A stretch of DNA of 40,169 nt, taken from assembly GCA_014238315.1 (NCBI GenBank), contig JABABG010000114.1, positions 1 through 40,169 on the forward strand, given 5' to 3'. The translations under genes were made by a program, and so were the position numbers. Positions 16,923 to 24,879 of this stretch are shown piece after piece (the first letter of the stretch is position 1; each line of letters starts with the position of its first letter). This DNA comes from Alphaproteobacteria bacterium (lineage in GTDB: Bacteria > Pseudomonadota > Alphaproteobacteria > JABAAW01). Under the pieces are notes generated by a model that was not told the origin of the DNA, made no database searches, and saw nothing but the letters and a program-made list of their open reading frames with translations.

Positions 16923-17079
16923 ATTTCTCAAAGAACACGCATCAGAGCTCAACGAGAGTAGCATGAGCTTCGAAGTTCCTGCCAATTATAAGAATGGAAA
17001 AGTGCAGGAGTTTATCAGAGATAGAATATTAGATGAAGAAAAAAAGTTGCGTACAAGGTTAGGGATTCCAAGCAACTAA
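16852..17079 (+). CDS. Small hypothetical protein (75 aa)
   Basis: A soluble, charged, probably helical protein with EDVKEALEFLKEHASELNESS and a basic C-terminus. The size and composition resemble small antitoxin or regulator proteins, but no family was recognised and no toxin gene lies next to it. The AGGAG upstream is 13 nt from this ATG, longer than ideal, and another ATG at 16845 in a different frame is better placed. It belongs to the AT-rich patch and ends 55 bp before the convergent SDR gene. Confidence 0.5.
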   Translation: MTRNANQSIAPSVLEQEDVKEALEFLKEHASELNESSMSFEVPANYKNGKVQEFIRDRILDEEKKLRTRLGIPSN

Positions 17080-17134
17080 AAACAATTATATTGGAATACT
17101 AGCCATCAGGTGGAATATAAACACGGATTCAAAA

Positions 17135-17959
17135 TTAGGTAATACCATTAGCATCTGGGCTGGCTTGCCGCCAGCCCAGATGCTCTCCGCCATCTAGCGC
17201 GAGCATCTGCCCGGTAACAGACTTGCTATCTAAAATATAGTTCAGAGTCCGACAGACATCTTCCAGCGAGACCACCTCGCCCATCGGCGTAGCCTCAGCC
17301 TTTCCGATGAACTCAGCCTCGCTCTGTTGCGCACTCGCGAGCACTTGCCCCAAACCGATACCGACAACTCGCACTTGCGGTGCTAACGCCAACGCCAACA
17401 TCCGCGTCAGCCCCAACAAACCATACTTACTCACCGAGTAGCTCACGAAATGCGGAGTAAGATTTAACACCCGCTGGTCTATCATATTGACGATGACGCC
17501 GCGCCCAACCTTCGCACCAGCCTTCGCGCCAACCAAACCATTACCTAAACCCAAGCCCTTACATAAGCCCTCGCCCACACAACGCGAGAGAATATACGGA
17601 GCCTCCAAGTTCACCGCCAGATGCCTATCCCACCGATCTGGCGTTACGGAATCCCACTCGTCCCGCTCGAAAACCGAGGCATTATTGACCAACAGCGAGA
17701 CCGCCTCCCCCGCCCATTTAGACACTCGCATAACGAGCTCTCCCACCTCGCGCCTATCGGCTAGGTCGGCACGGAAAGCCGAGGCAGCACCGATGTTTTT
17801 TCGCTCACAGCGGATTTTTCCGACGACCTCTTCGGCACTTTCGGCTGAATTGCGATAATGAACGGCTACCCGATAGCCCCTCGCGCCCAAGGAGCTAGCG
17901 ATTGCGCGACCGACTCGCACCCCTGCCCCGGTTACGAGGGCTGTTCCAACAAAATTCAC
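17135..17959 (-). CDS. Short-chain dehydrogenase/reductase, pteridine-reductase-like
   Basis: A cytosolic NADPH-dependent oxidoreductase of the SDR superfamily. The cofactor motif TGAGVRVGRAIA (residues about 10-21) with Arg in place of a Gly, the NNAS motif, Asp instead of the usual catalytic Ser in VNMIDQR, and YSVSK as the Tyr-Lys pair are features of the PTR1/FolM group that reduces dihydropterins or dihydrofolate. The ending LALDGGEHLGWR is also typical. The start is GTG at 17959 with AAGG about 7 nt upstream. Around residues 120-140 a Gly/Ala/Lys-rich insert (GLGLGNGLVGAKAGAK) looks like another slippage-born expansion. The substrate is not proved by sequence. The gene is divergent from the corrinoid protein gene. 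Confidence 0.82.
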   Translation of the reverse strand: MNFVGTALVTGAGVRVGRAIASSLGARGYRVAVHYRNSAESAEEVVGKIRCERKNIGAASAFRADLADRREVGELVMRVSKWAGEAVSLLVNNASVFERDEWDSVTPDRWDRHLAVNLEAPYILSRCVGEGLCKGLGLGNGLVGAKAGAKVGRGVIVNMIDQRVLNLTPHFVSYSVSKYGLLGLTRMLALALAPQVRVVGIGLGQVLASAQQSEAEFIGKAEATPMGEVVSLEDVCRTLNYILDSKSVTGQMLALDGGEHLGWRQASPDANGIT

Positions 17960-17992
17960 AAAAAAGCCTTAAAAATAAGTGAAATTTTCCTA

Positions 17993-18021
17993 TTGACGTG
18001 AGGCTAAAACTAGCATATTTG
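17993..18021 (+). promoter_or_regulatory. Candidate sigma70 promoter for the corrinoid/DUF1638 pair
   Basis: TTGACG (17993-17998) and TATTTG (18016-18021) are separated by exactly 17 bp, 38 bp before the corrinoid-protein ATG. The -35 box matches 5 of 6 consensus bases. No cobalamin or SAM riboswitch was recognised in the short leader. Confidence 0.5.
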
Positions 18022-18058
18022 CGAGCAGGTAAGCAAAAGTCACGAGGACAGAAGCACA

Positions 18059-18781
18059 ATGTCAGACGAAGAAAAAGCGGGCGCAGAGGACATCGACCTC
18101 AACGCCCTTTCCGACCAAGAATTAGTCGAACAAATGTGGGACGACCTCTACGATGGCATCGAAGAGCCGATAACAGAGGGAACGAACATCCTACTTTCAC
18201 GCAAATGGCTGCCGTACGACGTACTTACGAAGGCACTTATTGAGGGCATGCGTATAGTTGGCGTAGACTTCCGCGATGGCATTTTATTTGTGCCTGAGGT
18301 TTTGATGTCTGCGGGCGCGATGAAGGCTGGCATGAAGATTTTGCGCCCTTTGCTAGCGGAGACTGGTGCGCCGACCCTTGGCAAGATAGTTATCGGCACG
18401 GTTAAAGGAGACATCCACGACATCGGCAAGAATTTAGTTTCGATGATGCTTGAGGGAGCTGGCTTTGAGATTTTCGACCTTGGCGTTAATGTATCGGTCG
18501 AAATGTATTTAGAGGCATTAGAAAAGCACAAGCCGGACATATTGGGTTTGTCTGCGCTTTTGACGACGACGATGCCATATATGAAGGTTGTGATAGACAC
18601 ACTGAAGGAGAAGAACATCCGCGACGATTATATCGTGCTGGTAGGAGGCGCGCCATTGAACGAAGAATTTGGCAAAGCGGTAGGCGCGGATAGCTACTGC
18701 CGCGATGCTGCGGTAGCGGTCGAGACGGCGAAGGACTTTATGAAACGCAAGCATAACATCTTAGCATCTACACCGAACTAG
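18059..18781 (+). CDS. Corrinoid (B12-binding) methyl-carrier protein
   Basis: Carries a methyl group on a bound cobamide between methyltransferases in the cytosol. An N-terminal helical cap (about residues 15-100) precedes a Rossmann-like B12-binding domain with GDIHDIGKN (the D-x-H-x-x-G motif whose His ligates cobalt), the SALLTTT loop and VGGAPLN. 240 residues is the size of stand-alone MtaC/MtbC/MttC-type proteins and of the B12 part of split MetH systems. The next gene is a DUF1638 protein 3 bp away. I recall that such a pair takes part in a split B12-dependent methionine synthase in some Rhodobacterales; this is from memory and the methyltransferases are not in the window, so the methyl donor and acceptor remain unknown. 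Confidence 0.88.
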   Translation: MSDEEKAGAEDIDLNALSDQELVEQMWDDLYDGIEEPITEGTNILLSRKWLPYDVLTKALIEGMRIVGVDFRDGILFVPEVLMSAGAMKAGMKILRPLLAETGAPTLGKIVIGTVKGDIHDIGKNLVSMMLEGAGFEIFDLGVNVSVEMYLEALEKHKPDILGLSALLTTTMPYMKVVIDTLKEKNIRDDYIVLVGGAPLNEEFGKAVGADSYCRDAAVAVETAKDFMKRKHNILASTPN

Positions 18782-18784
18782 GAC

Positions 18785-19387
18785 ATGCGGGACATCGCTC
18801 CGCGCATATTGTTAATTGCTTGCGGAGCTCTTGCCCGAGAGGTTTTGGCGATTATCGAACAACGGGCGTTGAAGAATGTTCACCTGACTTGCCTGCCTGC
18901 CAAGCTGCATAACTACCCGAGCAAAATACCTGATGGTGTGCGAGCGAAGATAAACGAGGCGCGCGGTCGTTACGATAAAATTTTAGTCCTCTACGGGGAT
19001 TGTGGCACTGGCGGCATGCTTGATGCTGTTCTACAAGAGGAGGGGGTTGAACGGATTCCTGGTCCGCATTGTTACGCGTTTTTTTCTGGTTTGCAACGTT
19101 TTGCGCAAATTATGGACGACGACCCGACCAAATTTTTCCTTACGGATTTTCTCGCGCGCCATTTTGACAAACTAATAGTTTCGGGCTTTGGTTTAGACCG
19201 CAACCCCCAGATAAAGGAACTTTTATTTGGCAACTACCGCGGAGTTATCTACTTGGCGCAGACGCGCGATGCCGAGCTCGTGGGCTATGCGGAGCGCGCG
19301 GCGGAGAAGCTAGGCTTACCACTTGAGATTATCGAGACGGGCTATGGTGAGCTAGGATCGTTCTTGTCGCCTACGACTTTAGCTTAA
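18785..19387 (+). CDS. DUF1638 protein
   Basis: A 200-residue soluble protein of family DUF1638. Recognisable blocks are LIACGALARE, LPAKLHNYPSKIPDGV, LVLYGDCGTGGMLD and the ending IETGYGELGSFL. Conserved Cys, His and Asp residues in these blocks could bind a metal, but no activity is established. Family members often lie beside corrinoid proteins and B12-dependent methyltransferases, which suggests a role in methyl transfer or cofactor maintenance. ATG 18785 lies 3 bp after the stop of the corrinoid gene, so the two are certainly co-transcribed. Confidence 0.88.
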   Translation: MRDIAPRILLIACGALAREVLAIIEQRALKNVHLTCLPAKLHNYPSKIPDGVRAKINEARGRYDKILVLYGDCGTGGMLDAVLQEEGVERIPGPHCYAFFSGLQRFAQIMDDDPTKFFLTDFLARHFDKLIVSGFGLDRNPQIKELLFGNYRGVIYLAQTRDAELVGYAERAAEKLGLPLEIIETGYGELGSFLSPTTLA

Positions 19388-19388
19388 G

Positions 19389-19445
19389 AACTTTCAGAAG
19401 ATAACCAGAAGCTCCCCAACGATTCTGGCGATTCTGAGTTATTTT
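19389..19445 (+). terminator. Terminator between convergent DUF1638 and permease genes
   Basis: Two nested stems can form: AACT..TCAGAA (19389-19399) with TTCTGAGTT (19432-19440), and inside it CCAGAA (19405-19410) with TTCTGG (19423-19428). ATTTT follows on the plus strand. The minus-strand side has only a weak U run, so it mainly ends the corrinoid/DUF1638 transcript. Confidence 0.55.
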
Positions 19446-19471
19446 CGCACTTATTTCTCGTTCAGCTTTCT

Positions 19472-20296
19472 TTATTTATGTATAGAGTGCGCGCGCGCTA
19501 TGGTTGAGCAAGCTATCACGGTAGCGAAGATTAGTGATGCTGTTGCGATGATCGGTATTTTTGAGAATTCGAGGAAGTTTTGCGCTTCTCGCACGATTAC
19601 ACCCCAACTTGCGTTTGGCGGCGGCAAGCTGAGCCCGAGGTATGCGAGGGCGGATTCGACGAGTATTGCGAGTGCTACTTGCGTTGAGGCGTGCAATAGC
19701 AGCGGGGTTAGTATGTTGGGTAGGATGTGGCGGCGGACAATTCGCCTATCGCTTGCACCGAGCGCGCGCGCGGCGTTTATGAATGGAGCTCGATATAAAT
19801 TTTTTGCGGCGGCGAATGTCAGGCGTAGGAAGACGGGTATATTTAGCAGGGTTATTGCCACGAGAACGGCGAGCAGCCCTGGCTTATATAGGGCTGTTAT
19901 CAAGAGTGCGGTTAGTATGGCGGGAAATGCGAACAGTATGTCTGCGGCGTTTAGCAAGGCTCGTTGCAAGAATACTTTCGTTGTGCGTGCGGCTATTAGA
20001 CCTAGCGGTATAGCGCATAGCATTGCGAGTGCTACGGCAGAGAAGGCGATTGTCAATGACCAGAATCCTCCACGCAAGATCATGACAAGGTTATCTCTGC
20101 CGTAGTGGTCTGTGCCGAGCCAATGCGCGCTTGAGGGTTGTAGGAATCTCTCTGCGATGGCGATACTCGGCGCGGGACTGATTATGAAGATGCAGGAGGA
20201 TGCGAGTATGATGAGCAGAGCGATGAAGGCTACCTGTGCTTGCTGCGTTGCTTTGTGGCGATAACCTTGTCTTTTTCGCATTACTTTTATTGCCAT
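19472..20296 (-). CDS. Peptide-type ABC transporter permease (DppC family)
   Basis: One of two inner-membrane subunits of a dipeptide/oligopeptide-type importer. Near the N-terminus HWLGTDHYGRDN is the family mark, and AARALGASDRRIVRRHILPN is the EAA loop that contacts the ATPase. Five to six membrane segments. The C-terminus differs from the family: instead of the usual NLLGDGLRDxLDP ending it closes with ATVIACSTIARAHSIHK, so the end is probably diverged or replaced. 274 residues is slightly short. It is the last gene of the minus-strand operon that begins at 24704; no ATPase gene follows. Confidence 0.88.
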   Translation of the reverse strand: MAIKVMRKRQGYRHKATQQAQVAFIALLIILASSCIFIISPAPSIAIAERFLQPSSAHWLGTDHYGRDNLVMILRGGFWSLTIAFSAVALAMLCAIPLGLIAARTTKVFLQRALLNAADILFAFPAILTALLITALYKPGLLAVLVAITLLNIPVFLRLTFAAAKNLYRAPFINAARALGASDRRIVRRHILPNILTPLLLHASTQVALAILVESALAYLGLSLPPPNASWGVIVREAQNFLEFSKIPIIATASLIFATVIACSTIARAHSIHK

Positions 20297-20313
20297 TAGG
20301 CTTTGTTTGATTT

Positions 20314-21288
20314 TTATAACGCTGGAATTTCGTCGTACGTTGTTCTGCGCGGGTCGAGAATTTTAGCGAGCATTTCTGCGATGGCGTTTGCGAGCAACGT
20401 TAGGGCGGCGAATATGATCGCGAGTGCGAGCACAAGGGGTAAGTCTCGAGCTAGTGCTGCTTTCAGGAATAGGCTACCGAGTCCTGGCAAGGAGAAAACG
20501 CTTTCGATGATGACTGTTCCTGAGATAAGGAACGCGCACTGCATGCCACTGAGAGCCAATATTGGTGCTGCTGCTACGGGCAGGGCTTGTCGTATTAGGA
20601 TTTTATTAGGAGTAAGCCCCTTTGCCCTTGCGGTTGTGATGAAGGGAGCTACGAGTATTTCTCGCATAGCGGCTTCGCTAAAACGAGCGAGTATGGCTAT
20701 TTGCGGTAGCGCGAGCGCGAGGGTTGGTAGTAGCAGGTATCGCGCTTGGCTTAGCCATGATTGTTCTGGGCTCACTCCTCCCGTTGGCAATAGCTGCCAA
20801 TGCACTGCGAATACGAGTATTAGCGCGATTGCGACTAGAAAAGAGGGTAGAGCGATGAATAGCTGCACGAATATGGCGAGGGCTTTGCTCGTAGCGGATG
20901 GCTTTGTCATCCATACTCCGATGGTTGTGCCGAGCACGGACGCGAGCAAGAAGCTTGTCAGCGAGAGGGTTAGGGATATGGGTAGACGTTGCGCGATCAG
21001 AGTTTTTACGGGTAGCCCGTATAGCTCGCTTTTTCCCCAATCGCCCTGCAAGAATGCGTATAGCCAAGCGATGTATCTTTGCGGGAAAGGCTTTTCCAGC
21101 TCTAGCGCTACCCGTATGCTTGCGATAGTCTGCTGGTCGCCCTCAGTTGCGAAGATAGTTCCAGTGATGTCGCCTGGTAGCCAAACGAAGAGAGCAAAAA
21201 GTAGTATTGAGAAGAGCCACAAAAACAGAGCGGTTGGCAAAAGGCATAAGATTGCCAATCGAAATAATGAACGAGAGCTTTCTTGCAT
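20314..21288 (-). CDS. Peptide-type ABC transporter permease (DppB family)
   Basis: Partner of the DppC-type subunit downstream. The 324 residues show an N-terminal membrane helix, the periplasmic part with LPGDITGTIFA, five further helices, the EAA loop (TARAKGLTPNKILIRQALP) and the standard ending AKILDPRRTTYDE. Length and pattern are normal. It starts 32 bp after the binding-protein gene and ends 17 bp before dppC-like, a tight operon. Substrate is likely a peptide, given the binding protein and two hydrolase genes upstream, but nickel, sugar or opine substrates also occur in the family. Confidence 0.9.
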   Translation of the reverse strand: MQESSRSLFRLAILCLLPTALFLWLFSILLFALFVWLPGDITGTIFATEGDQQTIASIRVALELEKPFPQRYIAWLYAFLQGDWGKSELYGLPVKTLIAQRLPISLTLSLTSFLLASVLGTTIGVWMTKPSATSKALAIFVQLFIALPSFLVAIALILVFAVHWQLLPTGGVSPEQSWLSQARYLLLPTLALALPQIAILARFSEAAMREILVAPFITTARAKGLTPNKILIRQALPVAAAPILALSGMQCAFLISGTVIIESVFSLPGLGSLFLKAALARDLPLVLALAIIFAALTLLANAIAEMLAKILDPRRTTYDEIPAL

Positions 21289-21320
21289 GCGTTATGCGCT
21301 TCTATCATTCATCGAATCAT

Positions 21321-22889
21321 TTACGGGTCGAATCGAGCTTTAGTTAGGTCGTTAGCTTGTATGGGGCTATTTTTCCACAAACCATTTAGACTTTGTATCC
21401 GTACCAAGTTTTTGGGTAGTTGTAATAGGAAGATAGCAGGCAGGTCGTTGTGCAAGTGTTTTTGAGCCTTTTGCCTTAGCCTGCGCCGCGTCTTTGCCGT
21501 ATTTGCTTTTGCTAGCTGCTCCATGATTTTATCGAAGGTAGGGCTATCGTATCCGAAGTAGTAGTCTTTGCGTGTATATATTTCCATGTCGTCTGGTTCG
21601 GTATGCGCTACGATAGTTAGGTCGAATTTTTTTTGTCGAAATACTTCCGATAACCATTGCGCCCACTCGACGGGCTGTATTGTAATTGAAAGTCCGATGT
21701 TAGCCAGCTGCGCTGCGATGATCTCACCGCTACGCCTCGCGTAGGATGGAGGAGGTAGCTTGAGCGTTAGTTTTGGCATATTGTTTTTGTCCCATTTGGC
21801 TTTGTGTAGCAATTCGCGCGCGCGTTGCGGGTCGTATGGATATCCTTTAGCGAGGTCAAGGTAATCTGGCGCGTGAGGAGGATAATGGCTACCGATGGGT
21901 TTAGCTGTATTGAACATCGCGCCAGCGATTAATGCCTCACGGTCGATTGCGATCGCGATTGCTTTGCGCACGCGTAGGTCTTGAAAGAAGGGGTTTTGCA
22001 GGTTCATTGCCAGCAGAGTTTCTCCTTCGGTTGTGCCGCTCTCGACGACGAACCTGCTATCTTTTGCGAGTTTTGCGAGCAATTCTGGTGCTGGAAAGTT
22101 AGGAAAAGCGTCTACTTCTTGCGCGCGCAAGGCTGCTTGCGCGGCGAGCGGCTCTGGCAAGAATCGAAAGAGGATAGTGTCTATTTCAGGCATTGCACCC
22201 CAATAGCTTTTATTTTTTTCTAGCAGCAGGTTTGCTCCGCGCCGCCATGCTTTTATGCGAAAGGGACCTGTTCCGATGGGGTTTGAGTGGTTTGTTTTAG
22301 CCGATTCTCGCTGAACGATCACGGCGTCTCCCCAAGCCATTTTGCTGGGAAAGTTTACATCTGGTTCGCGCAATTTTACGAGCAACTTATGAGACGCAAC
22401 GGGCTCAGCGGCTATGATATTCGTAAAGAGTCGTTTTTGCGCATTCCGACTATCTGGTGCGGTGGCGCGAGTTAAGGAAAAGACGACATCTTGTGCCAGC
22501 AGAGGCTTGCCATCGTGAAACAGCACGTTTTTACGCAAGTTAAATGTAAATTGCTTTGCATCTCTGCTACTTTTCCAGCTTTCAGCTATTGACGGTTGAA
22601 GTTTTCCATACTCGTCGATTCGTGTTAACCCTTCGAAAAGATTTGCATATACGACCTCGTCGATCGCCGCCGCTGCGGCGGCTGTGGGGTCTAGGTGCGG
22701 AGGCTCTAAGGCTACACCGATACGCAAATGCCGCCTTTGCTCCGCAGCGCTTGCGCTAACGACTATGGATTTATGTAGTAAAAGGCTGCTTATGCAAAGC
22801 GACAAGGAGAGCAGCATTATGCAGGCAAGCCTTTGCCTTACGGATACGGATGAGTTTTCAACGAGTTTATGGTTTGTATTATTTTCCAT
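21321..22889 (-). CDS. Peptide-type ABC transporter substrate-binding protein (SBP_bac_5)
   Basis: The periplasmic binding protein of the importer. After a long basic N-terminus a hydrophobic segment (LACIMLLSLSLCISSLLL) ends near ASAAEQ, a signal peptide. The mature protein has the family marks LRIGVALEPPHLDPTAAAAAAIDEVVYANLFEGLTR, FTFNLRKNVLFHDGKPLLAQDVVFSL, GTGPFRIKAW and VRKAIAIAIDREALI. 522 residues is standard. Two permeases follow; genes for a glutamine amidotransferase-type hydrolase and a P1 peptidase precede it, so the operon may take up and hydrolyse a peptide or amide. Confidence 0.92.
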   Translation of the reverse strand: MENNTNHKLVENSSVSVRQRLACIMLLSLSLCISSLLLHKSIVVSASAAEQRRHLRIGVALEPPHLDPTAAAAAAIDEVVYANLFEGLTRIDEYGKLQPSIAESWKSSRDAKQFTFNLRKNVLFHDGKPLLAQDVVFSLTRATAPDSRNAQKRLFTNIIAAEPVASHKLLVKLREPDVNFPSKMAWGDAVIVQRESAKTNHSNPIGTGPFRIKAWRRGANLLLEKNKSYWGAMPEIDTILFRFLPEPLAAQAALRAQEVDAFPNFPAPELLAKLAKDSRFVVESGTTEGETLLAMNLQNPFFQDLRVRKAIAIAIDREALIAGAMFNTAKPIGSHYPPHAPDYLDLAKGYPYDPQRARELLHKAKWDKNNMPKLTLKLPPPSYARRSGEIIAAQLANIGLSITIQPVEWAQWLSEVFRQKKFDLTIVAHTEPDDMEIYTRKDYYFGYDSPTFDKIMEQLAKANTAKTRRRLRQKAQKHLHNDLPAIFLLQLPKNLVRIQSLNGLWKNSPIQANDLTKARFDP

Positions 22890-22904
22890 TATCGGCAGAG
22901 TTTT

Positions 22905-23909
22905 CTATTTACACGAACTATGGGCGTTGCGGAAACATTTTATGCCTTTTGTCCCCTCCGCATACCATACGCCTTTGGCGATGGCTCTAGCTAGAGTTTT
23001 GCAAGCGATCCTTTCGCACAACTCGAGCCACTCTGGCGATAGCGATACTTTTGTTTTTTCGCTCGAAACAGCGAATATGATGTCGCCATCGAACAAGGTT
23101 AGCGCTGGGTATATTGCTATGGCTAGCGCGCTTTGGGCGGCAGATGCTATTCTCCGCAACAGCCCTTTTGGCAGAGCACAATTGAAGGCGAGCACGCAAA
23201 GGGTTGTATGCTCGCGTATTCTATTTTGTTTAGGTATGAGTTTTTGCTCTTTTTCTGTGTTTTTTTTCGACTTTTTGGTATTTTTTTTATCTGGTGTCAA
23301 GCCTCCAAACTCTCCGAGTTTTTCGAACTCCCACGCCCTGAGCGCGCTCAGGTTTTCGAATGCTGGTGACCCGAACGAGTTTACGACTGCTAGCGCACTT
23401 ACGGTTAGACCAGATTCTTGTGTGGATGCGCTTCCTATTCCGCCTTTGAAAGGCCCTGCGCGCGCGCCCATTCCGGCGCCGAAGTTTCCGAGTTGGAAGT
23501 TTTTTGTAGCATTTTTGATAGCGCGCTGCCCGAGCATTTTATAATCGATTTGCTCCGATGTTTTTTTATCGTATAGATCAAAGATAGCCGCCGCTGGCAC
23601 GATTGGCACATGCCCTGCCGAAGTTAAGAATCCTTTATTTTTTTTGACGAGCGCGTCCATAGCCCCATCTGCTGCGGCGAGTCCGAAGGCGGAACCTCCG
23701 CAAAGCATTATGGCGTCTATTTTTTCGACCAAACCATCTTGATGCAAGATGTCGGTTTCGCGAGTAGCTGGTGCGCCGCCGCAACAATGTAATGCTGCGA
23801 GTAATGGTTTTTCTCCACAAATTGCCGTAACACCAGTTTGATGAGCATCGTCTTCTGCCTGCCCAACGAAAACACCCTCCACGTCTGTCAACAAATCGAG
23901 TTGCGGCAT
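22905..23909 (-). CDS. P1-family (S58) peptidase, autoprocessing aminopeptidase-like
   Basis: Member of the DmpA/NylC superfamily, Ntn-type hydrolases that cut themselves to expose an N-terminal Ser or Thr nucleophile and act on D- or beta-aminopeptides, amides or cyclic oligomers. Visible marks are GVTAI near the start, the IMLCGGSAFGLAAADGAMDAL block (residues about 67-86), GNFGAGMGAR, GGIGSAS and the cleavage region HTTLCVLA, where Thr235/Thr236 would be the processing site; the preceding residue is His, where Asn is more usual. A Lys/Asn-rich insert (about 207-228) precedes the site, another low-complexity expansion. No signal peptide. It starts 6 bp after the amidotransferase gene. Confidence 0.86.
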   Translation of the reverse strand: MPQLDLLTDVEGVFVGQAEDDAHQTGVTAICGEKPLLAALHCCGGAPATRETDILHQDGLVEKIDAIMLCGGSAFGLAAADGAMDALVKKNKGFLTSAGHVPIVPAAAIFDLYDKKTSEQIDYKMLGQRAIKNATKNFQLGNFGAGMGARAGPFKGGIGSASTQESGLTVSALAVVNSFGSPAFENLSALRAWEFEKLGEFGGLTPDKKNTKKSKKNTEKEQKLIPKQNRIREHTTLCVLAFNCALPKGLLRRIASAAQSALAIAIYPALTLFDGDIIFAVSSEKTKVSLSPEWLELCERIACKTLARAIAKGVWYAEGTKGIKCFRNAHSSCK

Positions 23910-23915
23910 ATTTTG

Positions 23916-24704
23916 TTACCGCCTTTGTTGCTGATGGCGTACAACCGCCTGGCGGAATAGGTTTCCTATAACTTGGCTAATGGGCTCTCCGTGTAGCAGA
24001 GCATGTTCTGGATGCCACTGTACGGCGAACAGGAATCCTTTTTCCGTTTGCTCTTTTGTTTTTTCTGCTGCTTTGAAATTGCTCACGGCTTCGATGGTCT
24101 CGTCGGAGCTCACGGCTTCTACGGATAGGTACGGTGCGAGTTTGTCGATGGCTTGCTCGTGCAGAGAGTTCACTTTGTATGTTTTAGGGTCATTGGGTTT
24201 TAGGATTTTTTCCAACCACCCTCCGCTTTTGATGTATATTTCGTGCCGAGGTTTATATGCTTCGTCTGCTGTTTTTGTTTTAGGCGCACGATGCTCTTTA
24301 CTAGGGTTGAGTTTATCGTTTTTGATAGTTCCACCCAACGCGACATTTATTTCTTGCAAGCCTCGGCATACGCCAAATAACGGGATTCCTTTTTCGATAG
24401 CCTTGCGGATTAGAGGTAGTGTTGTGCTATCGCGCGCGCGATCTAGATTTTCGCTCTTTTCGCCTCCTTGCACATTATAGGTACGTGGGTCGATATGCGA
24501 TGGGCTACCGGTTAGAAACAACCCATCGATGCAAGCGAGTATTGCCTCAAGGTCGAGTTTTTCGGCACTGAGTGCGGGCAAGCATAGGGGTATGCAACCC
24601 AGCACAGAGTTTGTGTATGTGAGGTATTTTTCGCCGCAACGGTGAACGGGACGAGATTTTTCGTCTTTAGCCTTACAACAAGGCAGCAAAACGATAGGTT
24701 TCAT
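23916..24704 (-). CDS. Class I glutamine amidotransferase-like hydrolase (PuuD/peptidase C26 type)
   Basis: A cytosolic enzyme of the gamma-glutamyl hydrolase group; PuuD of this group cleaves gamma-glutamyl-GABA in putrescine breakdown. The nucleophile is Cys113 in FGVCRGLQEINVALGG, and VQWHPEH near residue 230 gives the catalytic His and the Glu. The N-terminal part IVLLPCCKAK differs from PuuD. 262 residues fit. The start ATG 24704 has GGAG 6 nt upstream. It is the first gene of a five-gene operon with a P1 peptidase and a peptide importer, so the natural substrate may be a gamma-glutamyl or other amide compound taken up by that importer. Confidence 0.86.
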   Translation of the reverse strand: MKPIVLLPCCKAKDEKSRPVHRCGEKYLTYTNSVLGCIPLCLPALSAEKLDLEAILACIDGLFLTGSPSHIDPRTYNVQGGEKSENLDRARDSTTLPLIRKAIEKGIPLFGVCRGLQEINVALGGTIKNDKLNPSKEHRAPKTKTADEAYKPRHEIYIKSGGWLEKILKPNDPKTYKVNSLHEQAIDKLAPYLSVEAVSSDETIEAVSNFKAAEKTKEQTEKGFLFAVQWHPEHALLHGEPISQVIGNLFRQAVVRHQQQRR

Positions 24705-24752
24705 GGGATGCTCCGAATGTACTGCCAGCCAAGCTAATCCTACTAGGACAAT

Positions 24753-24808
24753 TCTACCAGCCTAACTCTACCAGCCTAGCTCTACCAGCCTAGCTCTACC
24801 AGCCTAGT
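24753..24808. repeat. Four tandem copies of a 14 bp unit
   Basis: TCTACCAGCCTAGC starts at 24753, 24767, 24781 and 24795; the first copy has one A/G change and the last is incomplete. The array lies in the leader of the minus-strand amidotransferase operon. The unit shares the word CCTAGCT and the 14 bp length with the array at 39143-39352. Confidence 0.92.
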
Positions 24809-24820
24809 GTAGAGTTTTTT
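24794..24820 (+). terminator. Terminator-like hairpin at the end of the 14 bp array
   Basis: CTCTAC (24794-24799) pairs with GTAGAG (24809-24814), followed by six T. The form is that of a short plus-strand intrinsic terminator, but no plus-strand gene lies upstream, so it may be a by-product of the repeat. Confidence 0.3.
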
Positions 24821-24879
24821 AAAATTAATTTAGCTACAAGCCTACTATACGACACCGCACTAGTCTGTGTCTTATAGGC

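Noticed and set aside
20303-21343. 346-codon plus-strand frame opposite the DppB-type permease gene
   Set aside because: Its product is low in family features and rich in Ser, Arg and Ala, while the minus-strand frame is a clear permease with conserved motifs; it is the antisense shadow.
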